Of a stretch of 64,000 nucleotides of DNA, positions 32,441-40,471 are shown one piece after another. Made by a program: the position numbers and the translations under genes. The stretch's first letter is position 1. Each line of letters opens with the position of its first letter. The stretch lies in NCBI GenBank assembly GCA_964438865.1, contig CAYTMI010000001.1:310001-374000 (forward strand). The letters are read 5' to 3'. The notes below the pieces were generated by a model. It was not told the DNA's origin. It did not search any database and saw only the letters and a program-made list of their open reading frames with translations. Origin of the DNA: G016234445 sp964438865. GTDB taxonomy: Bacteria > Chloroflexota > Dehalococcoidia > Tepidiformales > Tepidiformaceae.

Positions 32441-33154
32441 CTACACCGAGGACTGGGCGGCGACCTCGGCGTGGGTTACGGGCCGGAGGTTGCCGCCTTC
32501 GAGCCAGAGGATGCGGTCTGCCGTCTGGTGGGCGCGGAGGTCGTGGGTGACCATCAGGATGCCGACTCCCTGGTCGTGGGCGATGGCGTGGAAGAGGCCC
32601 ATGAGGTCGCTCGCGCGGCGTTCGTCGAGGCTGGCGGTGGGCTCGTCGGCGAGGAGGAGCGAGGCGTTGTTGGCGATGGCGCGGGCGATGGAGACGCGTT
32701 GCTGTTCACCGCCGCTGAGTTGCTTCGGGTACTTGTCCATCCGGTGGCCGAGGCCCATCAGCTCGAGGATGTTGCGGGCGCGTTCCTTCGCGTGCTTGCC
32801 GTGCTGCCCGGCAAGCCCAAGCGCATATTCCACGTTTTCGTAGGCGGTCAGGGCCTGGAGCAGGTTGAACCCCTGGAAGACGAACCCGATCTTCTCCCGC
32901 CGCACTTTCGAAAGCTCCGACTGGGAGAGGTCCTGGATCTGGCGCCCGAGGACCTCCACCGTGCCGGAGGTGGGCCGCTGGAGGGCGCCGCCGATGGTCA
33001 GCATCGTCGTCTTTCCGGAACCGGAGGGGCCCATCACGGCGACAACCTCGCCGGCTTCAAGCTCCATGCTCACGTGGTCCAGGATGCAGACTTCGCTTTC
33101 GCCTGAGCCATAGATCTTCACGACGCCGGTGAGCCGGAGGACGATGCCGCTCAT
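32441..33154 (-). CDS. ABC transporter ATP-binding protein (MacB/LolD/DevA type)
   Basis: 237 residues. Walker A GPSGSGKTT, Q-loop FVFQGFNLLQALTAYENV, signature LSGGEQQRVSIARA, Walker B LLLADEPTASLDE, and H-loop MVTHDLRAH. The QGFNLL pattern and length mark the lipoprotein/macrolide exporter class that pairs with FtsX-like permeases. ATG overlaps the permease stop by four bases (ATGA). No periplasmic adaptor gene lies next to it. Confidence 0.92.
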   Translation of the reverse strand: MSGIVLRLTGVVKIYGSGESEVCILDHVSMELEAGEVVAVMGPSGSGKTTMLTIGGALQRPTSGTVEVLGRQIQDLSQSELSKVRREKIGFVFQGFNLLQALTAYENVEYALGLAGQHGKHAKERARNILELMGLGHRMDKYPKQLSGGEQQRVSIARAIANNASLLLADEPTASLDERRASDLMGLFHAIAHDQGVGILMVTHDLRAHQTADRILWLEGGNLRPVTHAEVAAQSSV

Positions 33155-34275
33155 GCCTTGAACACCGTCAGGGGGTCGACGTGGACGACGCGCTGAATAG
33201 GCAACCAGGACGCGAGCAGGCTCATGGCGGCGGTGGCGGCGAAGACGAGGGCAAGGTCCTGCCAGCGGATGAGGGTGACGAACTGCGGCACGAGGGTACC
33301 CGCGAGCCAGGTTGCGCCGTAGACCCCAACTGCCCCGGCGGCGAACCCGAGGAGGCAGCAAACCAGGCTTTGTTGGAGCACAACCGACATGAGTCCGCGG
33401 TTGGGCGTGCCCAGGGCCTTCATGACGCCGAATTCGCGCTCCTTTTCGATGGTGCTGGTGTAGATGGTGAGGCCGACGACGATCGCACCGACCACGAAGA
33501 CAAGGACGACGACCAGCCCGAGGACCGGGAGGAGCGACCGGCGAAGCACCTGTTTGCTGCTCTCCGAAAACTCCTCCTTCGTGAACACGCCAAGTCCCGC
33601 GTTGTTGCTTTCGATGGCCGCGATGACCTGCTGCTCCTGTCCCGGCGCGACGTCGATGAGGTAGTAGTTCACGAGCGCGACAGTCATATTGACCAGGCGA
33701 GTGCCGTCGTATGACGAGACGAAGTTGAGGATGCTGACGCCGAGGTTCCCGCCGGAAGAGATCCCGACGACCTTGAGTGGCGTTTCGCCCGCCAGCACTT
33801 CGTCACCGATCTCAATCCCGGCGATGCGGGCAAGGATGTCGTCGATGATGATCTCGCCGGGTTTCGGGGCGGCCGAGCCCTTTTTCATCTTGATCGGCCC
33901 ACCCTTGCCGCCGAAGCGGCTCCCTTCGACCGGCGCCTGGAAGCCCATCACGTAGGCGTCAAATTCCTCGTCTTCGAATCGCAGGCGAAGGGTGCGGCCG
34001 GCAAGGCTGCTGATGTGTTCGACGCCGGGCACGGGGTCCAGCCGGTCGAGGGTGTTCTGGGTCATCACGGACGGGGAAAAAAAGCTCTCGTTGCCCTTCT
34101 GCACCACCCAGAGGTCCGTGTCTGTTTCGTCCAGGTAGCTTGTGAGGCGTTCCGACCAGCCGCGATAGAGGGCGAGGATGAAGGCGAGGAGCAACGCCGC
34201 GACGGCCACGCCCGCGACGGAAAAGGCGAAGCGGCCTTTGCCCTGGAGCATGTTCTTGCGCGCGACCGAGACCAT
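33151..34275 (-). CDS. FtsX/MacB-like ABC permease (DevC-type)
   Basis: 374 residues. One N-terminal helix (FSVAGVAVAALLLAFILAL), a large extracytoplasmic domain (about 45-230), then three C-terminal helices with the FtsX signature EKEREFGVMKALGTPN. DTDLWVVQKG resembles the DevC branch. Works with the coupled ATPase, probably pulling lipid-linked substrates or signalling molecules across the membrane rather than through a pore. ATG 34275 has GGGAGG 9 nt upstream. A terminator-like hairpin at 34389 isolates it from the upstream gene. Confidence 0.88.
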   Translation of the reverse strand: MVSVARKNMLQGKGRFAFSVAGVAVAALLLAFILALYRGWSERLTSYLDETDTDLWVVQKGNESFFSPSVMTQNTLDRLDPVPGVEHISSLAGRTLRLRFEDEEFDAYVMGFQAPVEGSRFGGKGGPIKMKKGSAAPKPGEIIIDDILARIAGIEIGDEVLAGETPLKVVGISSGGNLGVSILNFVSSYDGTRLVNMTVALVNYYLIDVAPGQEQQVIAAIESNNAGLGVFTKEEFSESSKQVLRRSLLPVLGLVVVLVFVVGAIVVGLTIYTSTIEKEREFGVMKALGTPNRGLMSVVLQQSLVCCLLGFAAGAVGVYGATWLAGTLVPQFVTLIRWQDLALVFAATAAMSLLASWLPIQRVVHVDPLTVFKA

Positions 34276-34353
34276 GCTCCACGCCCTCCCGTGCCATTCC
34301 CGTGTGGGGGGCGATTCTACGCGAAGAAGGTGTGCGGAGCGCAAGGGGGCGAA

Positions 34354-34381
34354 GCCCGCGGCCCATCCTGTCGCCGCGGGC
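34354..34381. other. Perfect inverted repeat (9-bp arms)
   Basis: GCCCGCGGC (34354-34362) and GCCGCGGGC (34373-34381) with a 10-nt loop, in the leader region of the ABC permease gene. It directly follows the intrinsic terminator candidate at 34389-34415 on the minus strand. Possibly a second stop signal or a leader structure. Confidence 0.45.
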
Positions 34382-34415
34382 AAAGAAAGGGGGAGCCGTG
34401 GTGGGCGGCTCCCCC
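34382..34415 (-). terminator. Intrinsic terminator for the minus-strand gene at 34638
   Basis: GGGGGAGCCG and CGGCTCCCCC (34389-34398 and 34406-34415) form a 10-bp perfect stem with a 7-nt loop. On the minus strand it is followed by TTTCTTT, the arrangement of a Rho-independent terminator. It should end transcription of the hypothetical gene at 34638-35108 before the ABC operon. Confidence 0.7.
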
Positions 34416-34583
34416 GCGGGAGTGGGCGATGCGCGGAATGGTGGACCATCCCCCGCGGCCCGGTGCTGGCTCCGGCAATCCTCCCAGAGTGGGGTGATTA
34501 TCGGAGGGCGGCACAGGAATTGCAATACCTGAAATGCTCGAACAACATTCATTGTGGAGGCGCGTTCGAGATTCGGGAGTGGC

Positions 34584-34617
34584 GGGGTGGGACAAGCGAA
34601 CCTGCTTGCCCCACCCC
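34584..34617. terminator. Long hairpin just after a minus-strand stop
   Basis: GGGGTGGG plus CAAGC (34584-34597) pairs with GCTTG plus CCCACCCC (34604-34617), 13 bp with one A-C mismatch and a 6-nt loop. It lies 20 bp beyond the stop of the gene at 34638. The 34276-34637 stretch holds only this and the two hairpins above; no gene was seen in it. Confidence 0.5.
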
Positions 34618-34637
34618 GGGGCGTGACTGAAAAGCGC

Positions 34638-35108
34638 CTACGCGGTGGCGGACGGCCCGGATTGGCGTTCGATCACCGGGAAGTACTCCCGGCGGACGAA
34701 CCCCGGGTCGTCGGGCGATCCGTGAGTGGCCACGCTGGCGACCTCCCACTCATGAGCGCGGGTGTAGAAGACCGTGTCGCCGGGCGCCGGCCGCAGGGAC
34801 AGCCGGTCGATTCCCCCCACCGCGACGGGGACCTCGCTGATGGCACGGTCTTCGGCGTCGAGCCGCGTCACCGTGGCACGGCCGTCCGCGACCGAATCGA
34901 CCCGGCCCCGCATCCAGCGCCAGGCGATGGCGGGCGGGTCGGCGGCGCGGTCGACGGCGACGAGTTCGCCGCGGCGGATGCGGATGGTGTCGCGGACGGC
35001 GTCACTGAAGACGGCGTCGACGACGGATTCGCTTTCGGCGATTTGGACGCGGCAGCCCGCGCCCGTGCACGAAAGCACGATGGCAAGTTCCAGTTCCAAG
35101 TGAGGCAT
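34638..35108 (-). CDS. Hypothetical protein
   Basis: 156 residues, beta-rich. It starts MPHLELELAIVLSC with two more Cys nearby (CTGAGC, CRVQI), and has RRGELVAVDRAADPPAIAWRW and GDTVFYTRAHEWEVAS. The latter region resembles small beta-barrel proteins but no family is recognised. The start is uncertain: ATG 35108 or an upstream TTG at 35123. Base composition is like the neighbours. Confidence 0.6.
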   Translation of the reverse strand: MPHLELELAIVLSCTGAGCRVQIAESESVVDAVFSDAVRDTIRIRRGELVAVDRAADPPAIAWRWMRGRVDSVADGRATVTRLDAEDRAISEVPVAVGGIDRLSLRPAPGDTVFYTRAHEWEVASVATHGSPDDPGFVRREYFPVIERQSGPSATA

Positions 35109-35284
35109 TCTCCAAGGTTCCAATTGCAGGCCGCTCAGGCCCGCGGGCGAACCCCGGCACTGCTAGGGACAGGCAGCGAACAGGAGCGCGGCTGTCCGGC
35201 AGTGGCCGGGGAGGATGTGGCGTGGGGACGAAGGGCACATAGGCCGCCTCCTGAAATGTGATACCGACACCGTGGGGTCGCGCG

Positions 35285-35318
35285 CGGCCGTTGTCAACGA
35301 TTCGCACGACAACGGCCG
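35285..35318. promoter_or_regulatory. Perfect 11-bp inverted repeat, candidate operator or hairpin
   Basis: CGGCCGTTGTC (35285-35295) and GACAACGGCCG (35308-35318) with a 12-nt spacer, between the divergent genes at 35108 and 35373. A TTGACA on the minus strand (35292-35297) lies inside it. The spacing suits either a dimeric repressor site or an RNA hairpin. Confidence 0.45.
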
Positions 35319-35372
35319 TAATGGCCTTCATTCCCCGGCAGTCCTGTCGATCATTGAGACGAGGACAAAGCC

Positions 35373-35549
35373 ATGCCGAACGGAACTGTCACGCCCATCG
35401 CCCTCCTCCAGGCCCGGCAGCGGATAGCGCGGGCATCGAAGCTGGCCGCGCTGCGGGAGTCGCTTGGCCCCGCGCCGGCAGTCGAACCCCTGCGCCCCTT
35501 CGCATCCCGCCGCAAGCCGGAAGAACAGCGCCAGCGGCCGGCGGCCTGA
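35373..35549 (+). CDS. Small basic protein, 58 residues, unknown
   Basis: Begins ATG 35373 with GAGGA 7 nt upstream, ends TGA 35547-35549. An amphipathic helix is likely (IALLQARQRIARASKLAALR), followed by a Pro/Arg-rich tail. No family recognised. Support is the ribosome site and helix-like composition only; it could be a chance frame in GC-rich DNA. Confidence 0.35.
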   Translation: MPNGTVTPIALLQARQRIARASKLAALRESLGPAPAVEPLRPFASRRKPEEQRQRPAA

Positions 35550-35664
35550 GCCGGCACTGAGCCGTGTCTGGCCGGGGCGTGCGGGTTCGGGGCGACGCCG
35601 CACCCTGCCGCTCGTCGTACGGATTCTGACTGCGGAAGCGCCACCGCCCCCCGCGGCGATGCGC

Positions 35665-35670
35665 TACAAT
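35665..35670 (+). promoter_or_regulatory. TACAAT -10-like box upstream of pdxT
   Basis: A near-consensus TACAAT in GC-rich intergenic DNA, about 120 bp before the pdxT start, implying a leader of roughly 110 nt. No convincing -35 box. Confidence 0.35.
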
Positions 35671-35789
35671 GGGATCAGCACGCACAGGATGCTTCCGACG
35701 CGGCCCTTGGCACTGAAACAGCGCAACAATCCTTCGGCGAACCCTTGCACGAACCGGCGCGGCGGCGTGCTGCCGCAGCCTGCTTGCCA

Positions 35790-36398
35790 ATGACAACTTC
35801 GAACCACGACGGACGCAAGACGGTGGGTGTGCTCGCCCTCCAGGGGGACTTCCGCGAGCACCGCGAGATGCTGGAGCGGATGGGCCACGAAGTCCGCGAG
35901 GTGCGCAAACCGGGCCAACTCGATGGGCTCGACGCGCTGATCATCCCGGGCGGCGAGAGCACGACGATCGCGCGGCTCATCCTCAGCAATGGGTTCCAGC
36001 AACCGCTCCGGGATTTCTGCGACAGCGGCCGGCCGGTGTGGGGCACCTGTGCCGGCGCTATTCTCCTCGCCCGCAACGTTGACCAGCTGGACCGGCCGGG
36101 GATCGAAATGATGGACATCAGCGTCCGCCGGAACGCCTTCGGTCGCCAGGTGGACAGCTTCGAAGCGGCCCTGGACGTGAAGGGCATCGAAGGCAAGCCC
36201 TTCCACGCGGTCTTCATCCGGGCACCGCAAATAGACGAGGTGCGGGCCCCGGCGGAGGCGATCGCGACGCTCCCCGACGGCAGGGTGGTGGCGGCGCGCG
36301 AAGGCAACCTCCTGGCCACTTCGTTCCACCCGGAACTGACGGGAGACACGCGCCTGCACGAACTCTTCCTCACGATTGGGCGGAACGGCGATGAGTGA
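35790..36398 (+). CDS. pdxT: Pyridoxal 5'-phosphate synthase glutaminase subunit PdxT
   Basis: 202 residues. Hydrolyses glutamine and passes ammonia to PdxS. Class I glutaminase triad: Cys87 in WGTCAGAIL, His180 and Glu182 in FHPELTG. VGVLALQGDFREHREML and IIPGGESTT are the family marks. Start ATG 35790; frame upstream is not conserved. PdxS, usually the gene next door, is not in the window, so here the two subunits are separated. Confidence 0.95.
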   Translation: MTTSNHDGRKTVGVLALQGDFREHREMLERMGHEVREVRKPGQLDGLDALIIPGGESTTIARLILSNGFQQPLRDFCDSGRPVWGTCAGAILLARNVDQLDRPGIEMMDISVRRNAFGRQVDSFEAALDVKGIEGKPFHAVFIRAPQIDEVRAPAEAIATLPDGRVVAAREGNLLATSFHPELTGDTRLHELFLTIGRNGDE

Positions 36399-37320
36399 GC
36401 TGCGGGCGGAACCGCTGAGCCCCATCGATGCGGCGACGCTCTGGCCGCAACTCCGGCGGCTGGATACGGAAGTGATCGCGACGCGGGGAGAAGAGAGCCT
36501 GCTGCTGACTTCGGGGCTGGCGGCAACGGGGCTGACCCACCTCCCGAAGGTCTCGCGGACGGCCGTGCTTGGCGTGAAGCGCGGGCTGCGCTACCGCGGG
36601 GTGCTGACGATTCGCGAACTCTCGGGGGGCGCCTGCTGGGAAGCGGCTTCGCTCCGGATAGCGCGCGAAAAGGACGACGAGACGGTGCGCGCGCTGTTGG
36701 GGGCGGCGGGGGAGGAAGTGGCGCGGCGCCGCGGCCGGACCGTCTTTCTGCGCTACGCGGAGGGTTCCCCCCACGCGACGGCGGTCCGCCAGGGAGGCTT
36801 CATGGCCTATTCCTTCGAACACCTCCACGCCCTGCCGCAACGGTCCCCCGGGGGGACTGGCGGGGCGTTCCGGCCGGCGATCAGCGGCGACCGGGCGTCA
36901 CTCTTCCGGCTGTACTGCCGGGCGGTGCCGGAGACGGTCCGCCGCCAGGAGGCAGTCGTCCAGCAGGAGTGGCGGGCAGTCCTGGATTCGTACGACCTGC
37001 AGAGGCACTTCGTCCTCGACGGCGGCGGCGGGCTGGTGGGATGGGCCGGGATCGGCCATCGCGAGGCGCACGTGCTGGTGGACGAAGGCGTGGAAGGCGC
37101 CGCCAGCGCCACGCTGGACGTGGTGGAGCGGGAACTCGACGCGAGGGGGGTGCTCGTGATCAAGGGCTTCCAGGGCGAAGTCGAACGCAATGCCCGGGCG
37201 CGGGGGTACACTGCCCTCGGGACCCGGCTGGTGTGCGCGCGGCGGATGGCCGTGCTGAACCCGATACCCGTGAAGGAGGTGGGCGCGGTGCCGGCAGAGA
37301 TGCCGCTGGCGCCGCAGTAG
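36391..37320 (+). CDS. GNAT-like acetyltransferase family protein, unknown substrate
   Basis: 309 residues, overlapping the pdxT stop by 8 bp. It looks like two GNAT-like halves: the first ends in a RTVFLRYAEGSPHATAVRQGGF segment, the second has a GGGLVGWAGIG strand and the FQGEVERNARARGYTALGTRLV end typical of the acetyl-CoA fold. The classic Q/RxxGxG/A loop is not obvious, so catalytic activity is uncertain. Close linkage to the downstream ATPase gene (2 bp apart) is notable; this pair may be conserved. Confidence 0.65.
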   Translation: MSELRAEPLSPIDAATLWPQLRRLDTEVIATRGEESLLLTSGLAATGLTHLPKVSRTAVLGVKRGLRYRGVLTIRELSGGACWEAASLRIAREKDDETVRALLGAAGEEVARRRGRTVFLRYAEGSPHATAVRQGGFMAYSFEHLHALPQRSPGGTGGAFRPAISGDRASLFRLYCRAVPETVRRQEAVVQQEWRAVLDSYDLQRHFVLDGGGGLVGWAGIGHREAHVLVDEGVEGAASATLDVVERELDARGVLVIKGFQGEVERNARARGYTALGTRLVCARRMAVLNPIPVKEVGAVPAEMPLAPQ

Positions 37321-37322
37321 AC

Positions 37323-39023
37323 GTGAGCAATATCCAACAGCCGGACCTTATCCCCGGAGAACAGATCGTCACGGACGACCTCGACCTCCTTCTCGAAGCC
37401 CTCCCTCCCCGCATCCGTGATGTGTTCAAGGACGCGGAACGGCGCGTGGGGCTGCTGGAAGTGGTGATGGACCTCGGGCGGCTCCCGGAAGCGCGTTACC
37501 CGGGCCGCGAAGTGGTGCTCAGCCACGACGAAGTGACCGAAGACGACATCCAGTACGTCATCGACCATGTGGGCGAATTCGGGCTGGACAACCGCGCCGG
37601 GATCGAACGCACACTCCATCGGATCTCCTGCATTCGCAACCGCAAGGGCAAGATCGTAGGGCTGACCTGCCGGATTGGCCGGGCGGTGTACGGCACGATT
37701 CGCGTCATCGACGACCTCGTGCGGGGCGGCAAGAGCATCCTCCTCCTCGGGCGGCCGGGCGTCGGCAAGACCACCATGTTGCGGGAAGTGGCCCGGGTGT
37801 TGGCCGACGACGCGAACAAGCGCGTGATCATCGTCGACACGTCGAACGAAATCGGCGGCGACGGGGACATTCCCCACCCGGCTATCGGCGGGGCGCGGCG
37901 GATGCAGGTCGCGACGCCGGCTTTGCAGCACGCCGTGATGATCGAAGCCGTGGAAAATCACATGCCCGAAGTCATCGTCATCGACGAGATCGGGACCGAG
38001 TTGGAAGCGGGCGCGGCGCGGACGATCGCTGAGCGCGGCGTCCAGTTGGTGGGCACGGCCCACGGCACCTCGCTCGAAAACCTGATGATGAACCCGACCC
38101 TGGCAGACCTTGTGGGCGGCATCCAGTCGGTGACCCTGGGCGACGAAGAGGCGCGGCGCCGGGGCACACAGAAGTCGATCCTCGAACGAAAGGCGCCGCC
38201 GACCTTCGAAGTTATCGTGGAGATCCAGTCGTGGCAGAAGGTCGCGTTGCACGCGGACGTGGCGGCGACGGTGGACGCGCTCCTGCGGGGGTACCAGGCG
38301 CCACCGGAAGTGCGGCAACTGGGACCGGGCGGGCGCATCGAGATCGTCAAGGAGGAACGGCCGGCCGACGAGGGACGGGGCGGGCGGAGCTTGCGACGCA
38401 GCCCCACGGCCACGCTCGAACTCGGGCTGGCCAGCCCCCGGCGCAACGGGAACGGGCACGCCGGCAGCTACCCGCCGGAATTCGACGCCGAGCCGTTCGA
38501 GCGGGAGGAGCGGACGCCATCGCGGCTCCGGGCTATCGGCGAGACAGCGGTGAAGCTGTACCCGTTCGGGGTTTCGCGGGCACGGCTGGAACAGGCGATG
38601 CGGAGCACGGGGGTGCCGGTGGACCTGGTTTCGGACATTCGCAACGCCGACGCCCTGGTGACGCTCCGCACCTATTACCGGCGGAAACCAGCGCTCGTGC
38701 GAGACGCCGAGGAACGGAACATCCCCATCTACGTGGTGAAGGCGAACACGGCCTACCAGATGGAGCAGGTGCTGCTGCAGTTTCGCGGCGGCGAACGGCC
38801 CGGCGGGCGGCGCGACCCGATGACCGAGGTGTTCAAGGACACGGAAGACGCGATCGCGAAGGTGATGGACGAAGGCCGGGCCGTGGAACTGCCGCCGTCG
38901 AACAGCTACGTCCGGCGGGTGCAGCACCAGATCGCCGGGCGGTTCAACCTGGAAAGCACGAGCACGGGCAAGGAACCGTACCGGCGGGTTACTATCCTCC
39001 CGTTCCCGCCCGGGGTGCCCTAG
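37323..39023 (+). CDS. R3H domain AAA ATPase, Ycf45/SpoIIIAA-like
   Basis: 566 residues from GTG 37323. Walker A GRPGVGKTT at 143-151, Walker B EVIVIDEIG from 216, and the SpoIIIAA-like block ISCIRNRKGKIVGLTCRIGR before it. After a low-complexity linker (about 350-395) comes a second domain, ending in an R3H single-stranded nucleic-acid motif (VRRVQHQIAGRFNLES, then GKEPYRRVTI). The architecture matches Ycf45 of cyanobacteria and plastids. Role unknown, probably RNA or DNA handling. Its TAG stop is in the same frame as the following tmk gene, with 12 open codons between stop and likely tmk start. Confidence 0.87.
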   Translation: MSNIQQPDLIPGEQIVTDDLDLLLEALPPRIRDVFKDAERRVGLLEVVMDLGRLPEARYPGREVVLSHDEVTEDDIQYVIDHVGEFGLDNRAGIERTLHRISCIRNRKGKIVGLTCRIGRAVYGTIRVIDDLVRGGKSILLLGRPGVGKTTMLREVARVLADDANKRVIIVDTSNEIGGDGDIPHPAIGGARRMQVATPALQHAVMIEAVENHMPEVIVIDEIGTELEAGAARTIAERGVQLVGTAHGTSLENLMMNPTLADLVGGIQSVTLGDEEARRRGTQKSILERKAPPTFEVIVEIQSWQKVALHADVAATVDALLRGYQAPPEVRQLGPGGRIEIVKEERPADEGRGGRSLRRSPTATLELGLASPRRNGNGHAGSYPPEFDAEPFEREERTPSRLRAIGETAVKLYPFGVSRARLEQAMRSTGVPVDLVSDIRNADALVTLRTYYRRKPALVRDAEERNIPIYVVKANTAYQMEQVLLQFRGGERPGGRRDPMTEVFKDTEDAIAKVMDEGRAVELPPSNSYVRRVQHQIAGRFNLESTSTGKEPYRRVTILPFPPGVP

Positions 39024-39045
39024 CGCGGCAGACCCGGCAGACGGC

Positions 39046-39053
39046 GAAGGAGG
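39046..39053 (+). promoter_or_regulatory. Strong Shine-Dalgarno (GAAGGAGG) that decides the tmk start
   Basis: GAAGGAGG ends 6 nt before ACG 39060, the ideal spacing. No ATG, GTG, TTG or CTG occurs in frame between the upstream stop (39021) and the tmk P-loop. The site therefore points to a non-standard ACG initiator or to a base error in an ATG. Confidence 0.7.
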
Positions 39054-39059
39054 CCGGCC

Positions 39060-39659
39060 ACGGCGCCACGATTCATCGTCTTCGAAGGCGGCGAGGGCTG
39101 CGGAAAGAGCACCCTGGCGGCTGCGATTGCCCGGCGGCTGAACGATGCCGGGCGGGACTGCGTGCTGACGCGGGAACCTGGCGGCACGGCGGCGGGGGAG
39201 AAGATCCGGGAGTTGCTGCACGAACACCTGACCCCGTGGGCCGAGGCGTTCGCCTTCCTTGCGGCGCGCGCGCAGATTGTCCATGAGGTGATCCGGCCGG
39301 CGCTGGAACGCGGGGCCATCGTCCTCTGCGACCGATTTTCGCCGAGCACGCTCGCCTACCAGGGGCACGGCCGGGGGCTGGACCTGGCGACGCTCCGGGC
39401 GGCCGACCGCGCGGCGACAGGCGGCCTCGAACCGGACCTCGTGGTCTACCTCGAAATCGACCCGGCGGTGGGGCTTGCCCGCAAACATGGCGAGACGGGG
39501 GCCATCCGCACGGGGACGGAGGGGCTGGACTTCCACCGGCGGGTGTGGGCCGGCTATCGGCGGTTGATGGCGGAGGCGAAAGACGGCCACTGGGTGACGG
39601 TGGACGCGACGCTGCCGCCGGCACAGGTGGAGGCGGCGGTGTGGAAGGTGCTGGCGTAG
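39060..39659 (+). CDS. tmk: Thymidylate kinase, apparent ACG start codon
   Basis: 199 residues if read from ACG 39060 (M)APRFIVFEGGEGCGKST, with the P-loop at 10-18. EPGG at 39-42 and DRF at 91-93, followed by SPSTLAYQGHGRGL, are thymidylate kinase signatures; FHRRVWAGYRRL is the C-terminal mark. The enzyme phosphorylates dTMP to dTDP and is essential. The first standard start in frame is GTG 39162, which would delete the P-loop and give a dead protein. ACG lies exactly where family members have Met and 6 nt after GAAGGAGG. The upstream gene's stop is in frame, so stop readthrough is an alternative. Confidence 0.88.
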   Translation, partial: TAPRFIVFEGGEGCGKSTLAAAIARRLNDAGRDCVLTREPGGTAAGEKIRELLHEHLTPWAEAFAFLAARAQIVHEVIRPALERGAIVLCDRFSPSTLAYQGHGRGLDLATLRAADRAATGGLEPDLVVYLEIDPAVGLARKHGETGAIRTGTEGLDFHRRVWAGYRRLMAEAKDGHWVTVDATLPPAQVEAAVWKVLA

Positions 39660-39666
39660 GGGCGCC

Positions 39667-40347
39667 TCACTCCTTGACGATGTACTCGCTGGTGTGGAGG
39701 ACGCGGCCGCCGGTGGTGAAGCTGGCGACGTCGGCGGCGATGATGCGGCGGCCTTCGTCGGAGTCGTAGAAACGTTCCCGGAAGTCGGCCGCGGTGCGGA
39801 AGTGGAGCGCGGCCATACCGTCCCAATCTGGCGCGGCGGGGCCGATGGCCCGGGTAACGACGTTGCGGACGTAGCGCCACATGCCGATGTGGTGCCTGAG
39901 CGCGAGGGGTGCATGGTTGGCGCCCCAGTGGTGGGCGAAGGCTTCGTGGGTGAGGTCGTCGCGGCGCTTTGCGAGATAGAAGGACTTGATCCCGGGCGAC
40001 CGTTCGCCAGCGGGCCAGTCGCGAGTGTAGTCGCGCTCCAGGTGTTCGGAGACGTGGTAAACGGGGGCGGAACCGAGCATGTCCTGGATCTGGGGACGGA
40101 CCGATGCCATCACGGAGAGGAAGCCGTCGACGGAGTCGACCCAGGTCTCGGTCACAACGTCGAACGCTGGTTCGCCCCCGGGCCGGAGTCCGACCTCCTC
40201 GGCCGGGATGTCAACCAGGTTGACGATGTAGCGGACGGCTCCCGGCTGCGCGACGACCAGGGGCACCGCGCGGCCCATGAAGGCGTCGAAGAACTGCTGC
40301 CGGCTGAGGTGGGGAGCCCTCTGTCCGAGCGCCAGGATCTTTTCCAC
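39667..40347 (-). CDS. Double EthD-domain protein
   Basis: 226 residues. Two ferredoxin-like EthD repeats: KILALGQRAPHLSRQQFFDAF with GAVRYIVNLV, then KSFYLAKRRDDLTHEAFAHHW with HIGMWRYVRNVV. EthD domains occur in small dimeric proteins linked to ether and polyketide breakdown. GTG 40347 is chosen because GGAGG lies 6 nt before it; the frame upstream is unconserved and antisense to the next gene. Substrate unknown. Confidence 0.83.
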   Translation of the reverse strand: MEKILALGQRAPHLSRQQFFDAFMGRAVPLVVAQPGAVRYIVNLVDIPAEEVGLRPGGEPAFDVVTETWVDSVDGFLSVMASVRPQIQDMLGSAPVYHVSEHLERDYTRDWPAGERSPGIKSFYLAKRRDDLTHEAFAHHWGANHAPLALRHHIGMWRYVRNVVTRAIGPAAPDWDGMAALHFRTAADFRERFYDSDEGRRIIAADVASFTTGGRVLHTSEYIVKE

Positions 40348-40471
40348 GTTCGCCTCCGTCGCGTTGCCGGGCAGGGTACGGGATTGGCGCCGCCCACCGC
40401 CACTTTGTTGGTAACGACCCCGCACGTCGCGATGTATCATGCGCCGCAATCCCACTTCCCGGAGGCGGCAG

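Noticed and set aside
39162..39659. tmk starting at GTG 39162
   Set aside because: It would lack the P-loop that is clearly encoded just upstream and in frame.
36807..39914. 1035-codon minus-strand frame opposite the R3H ATPase and tmk
   Set aside because: Same reason: opposite strand of well-supported genes, no recognisable domain.
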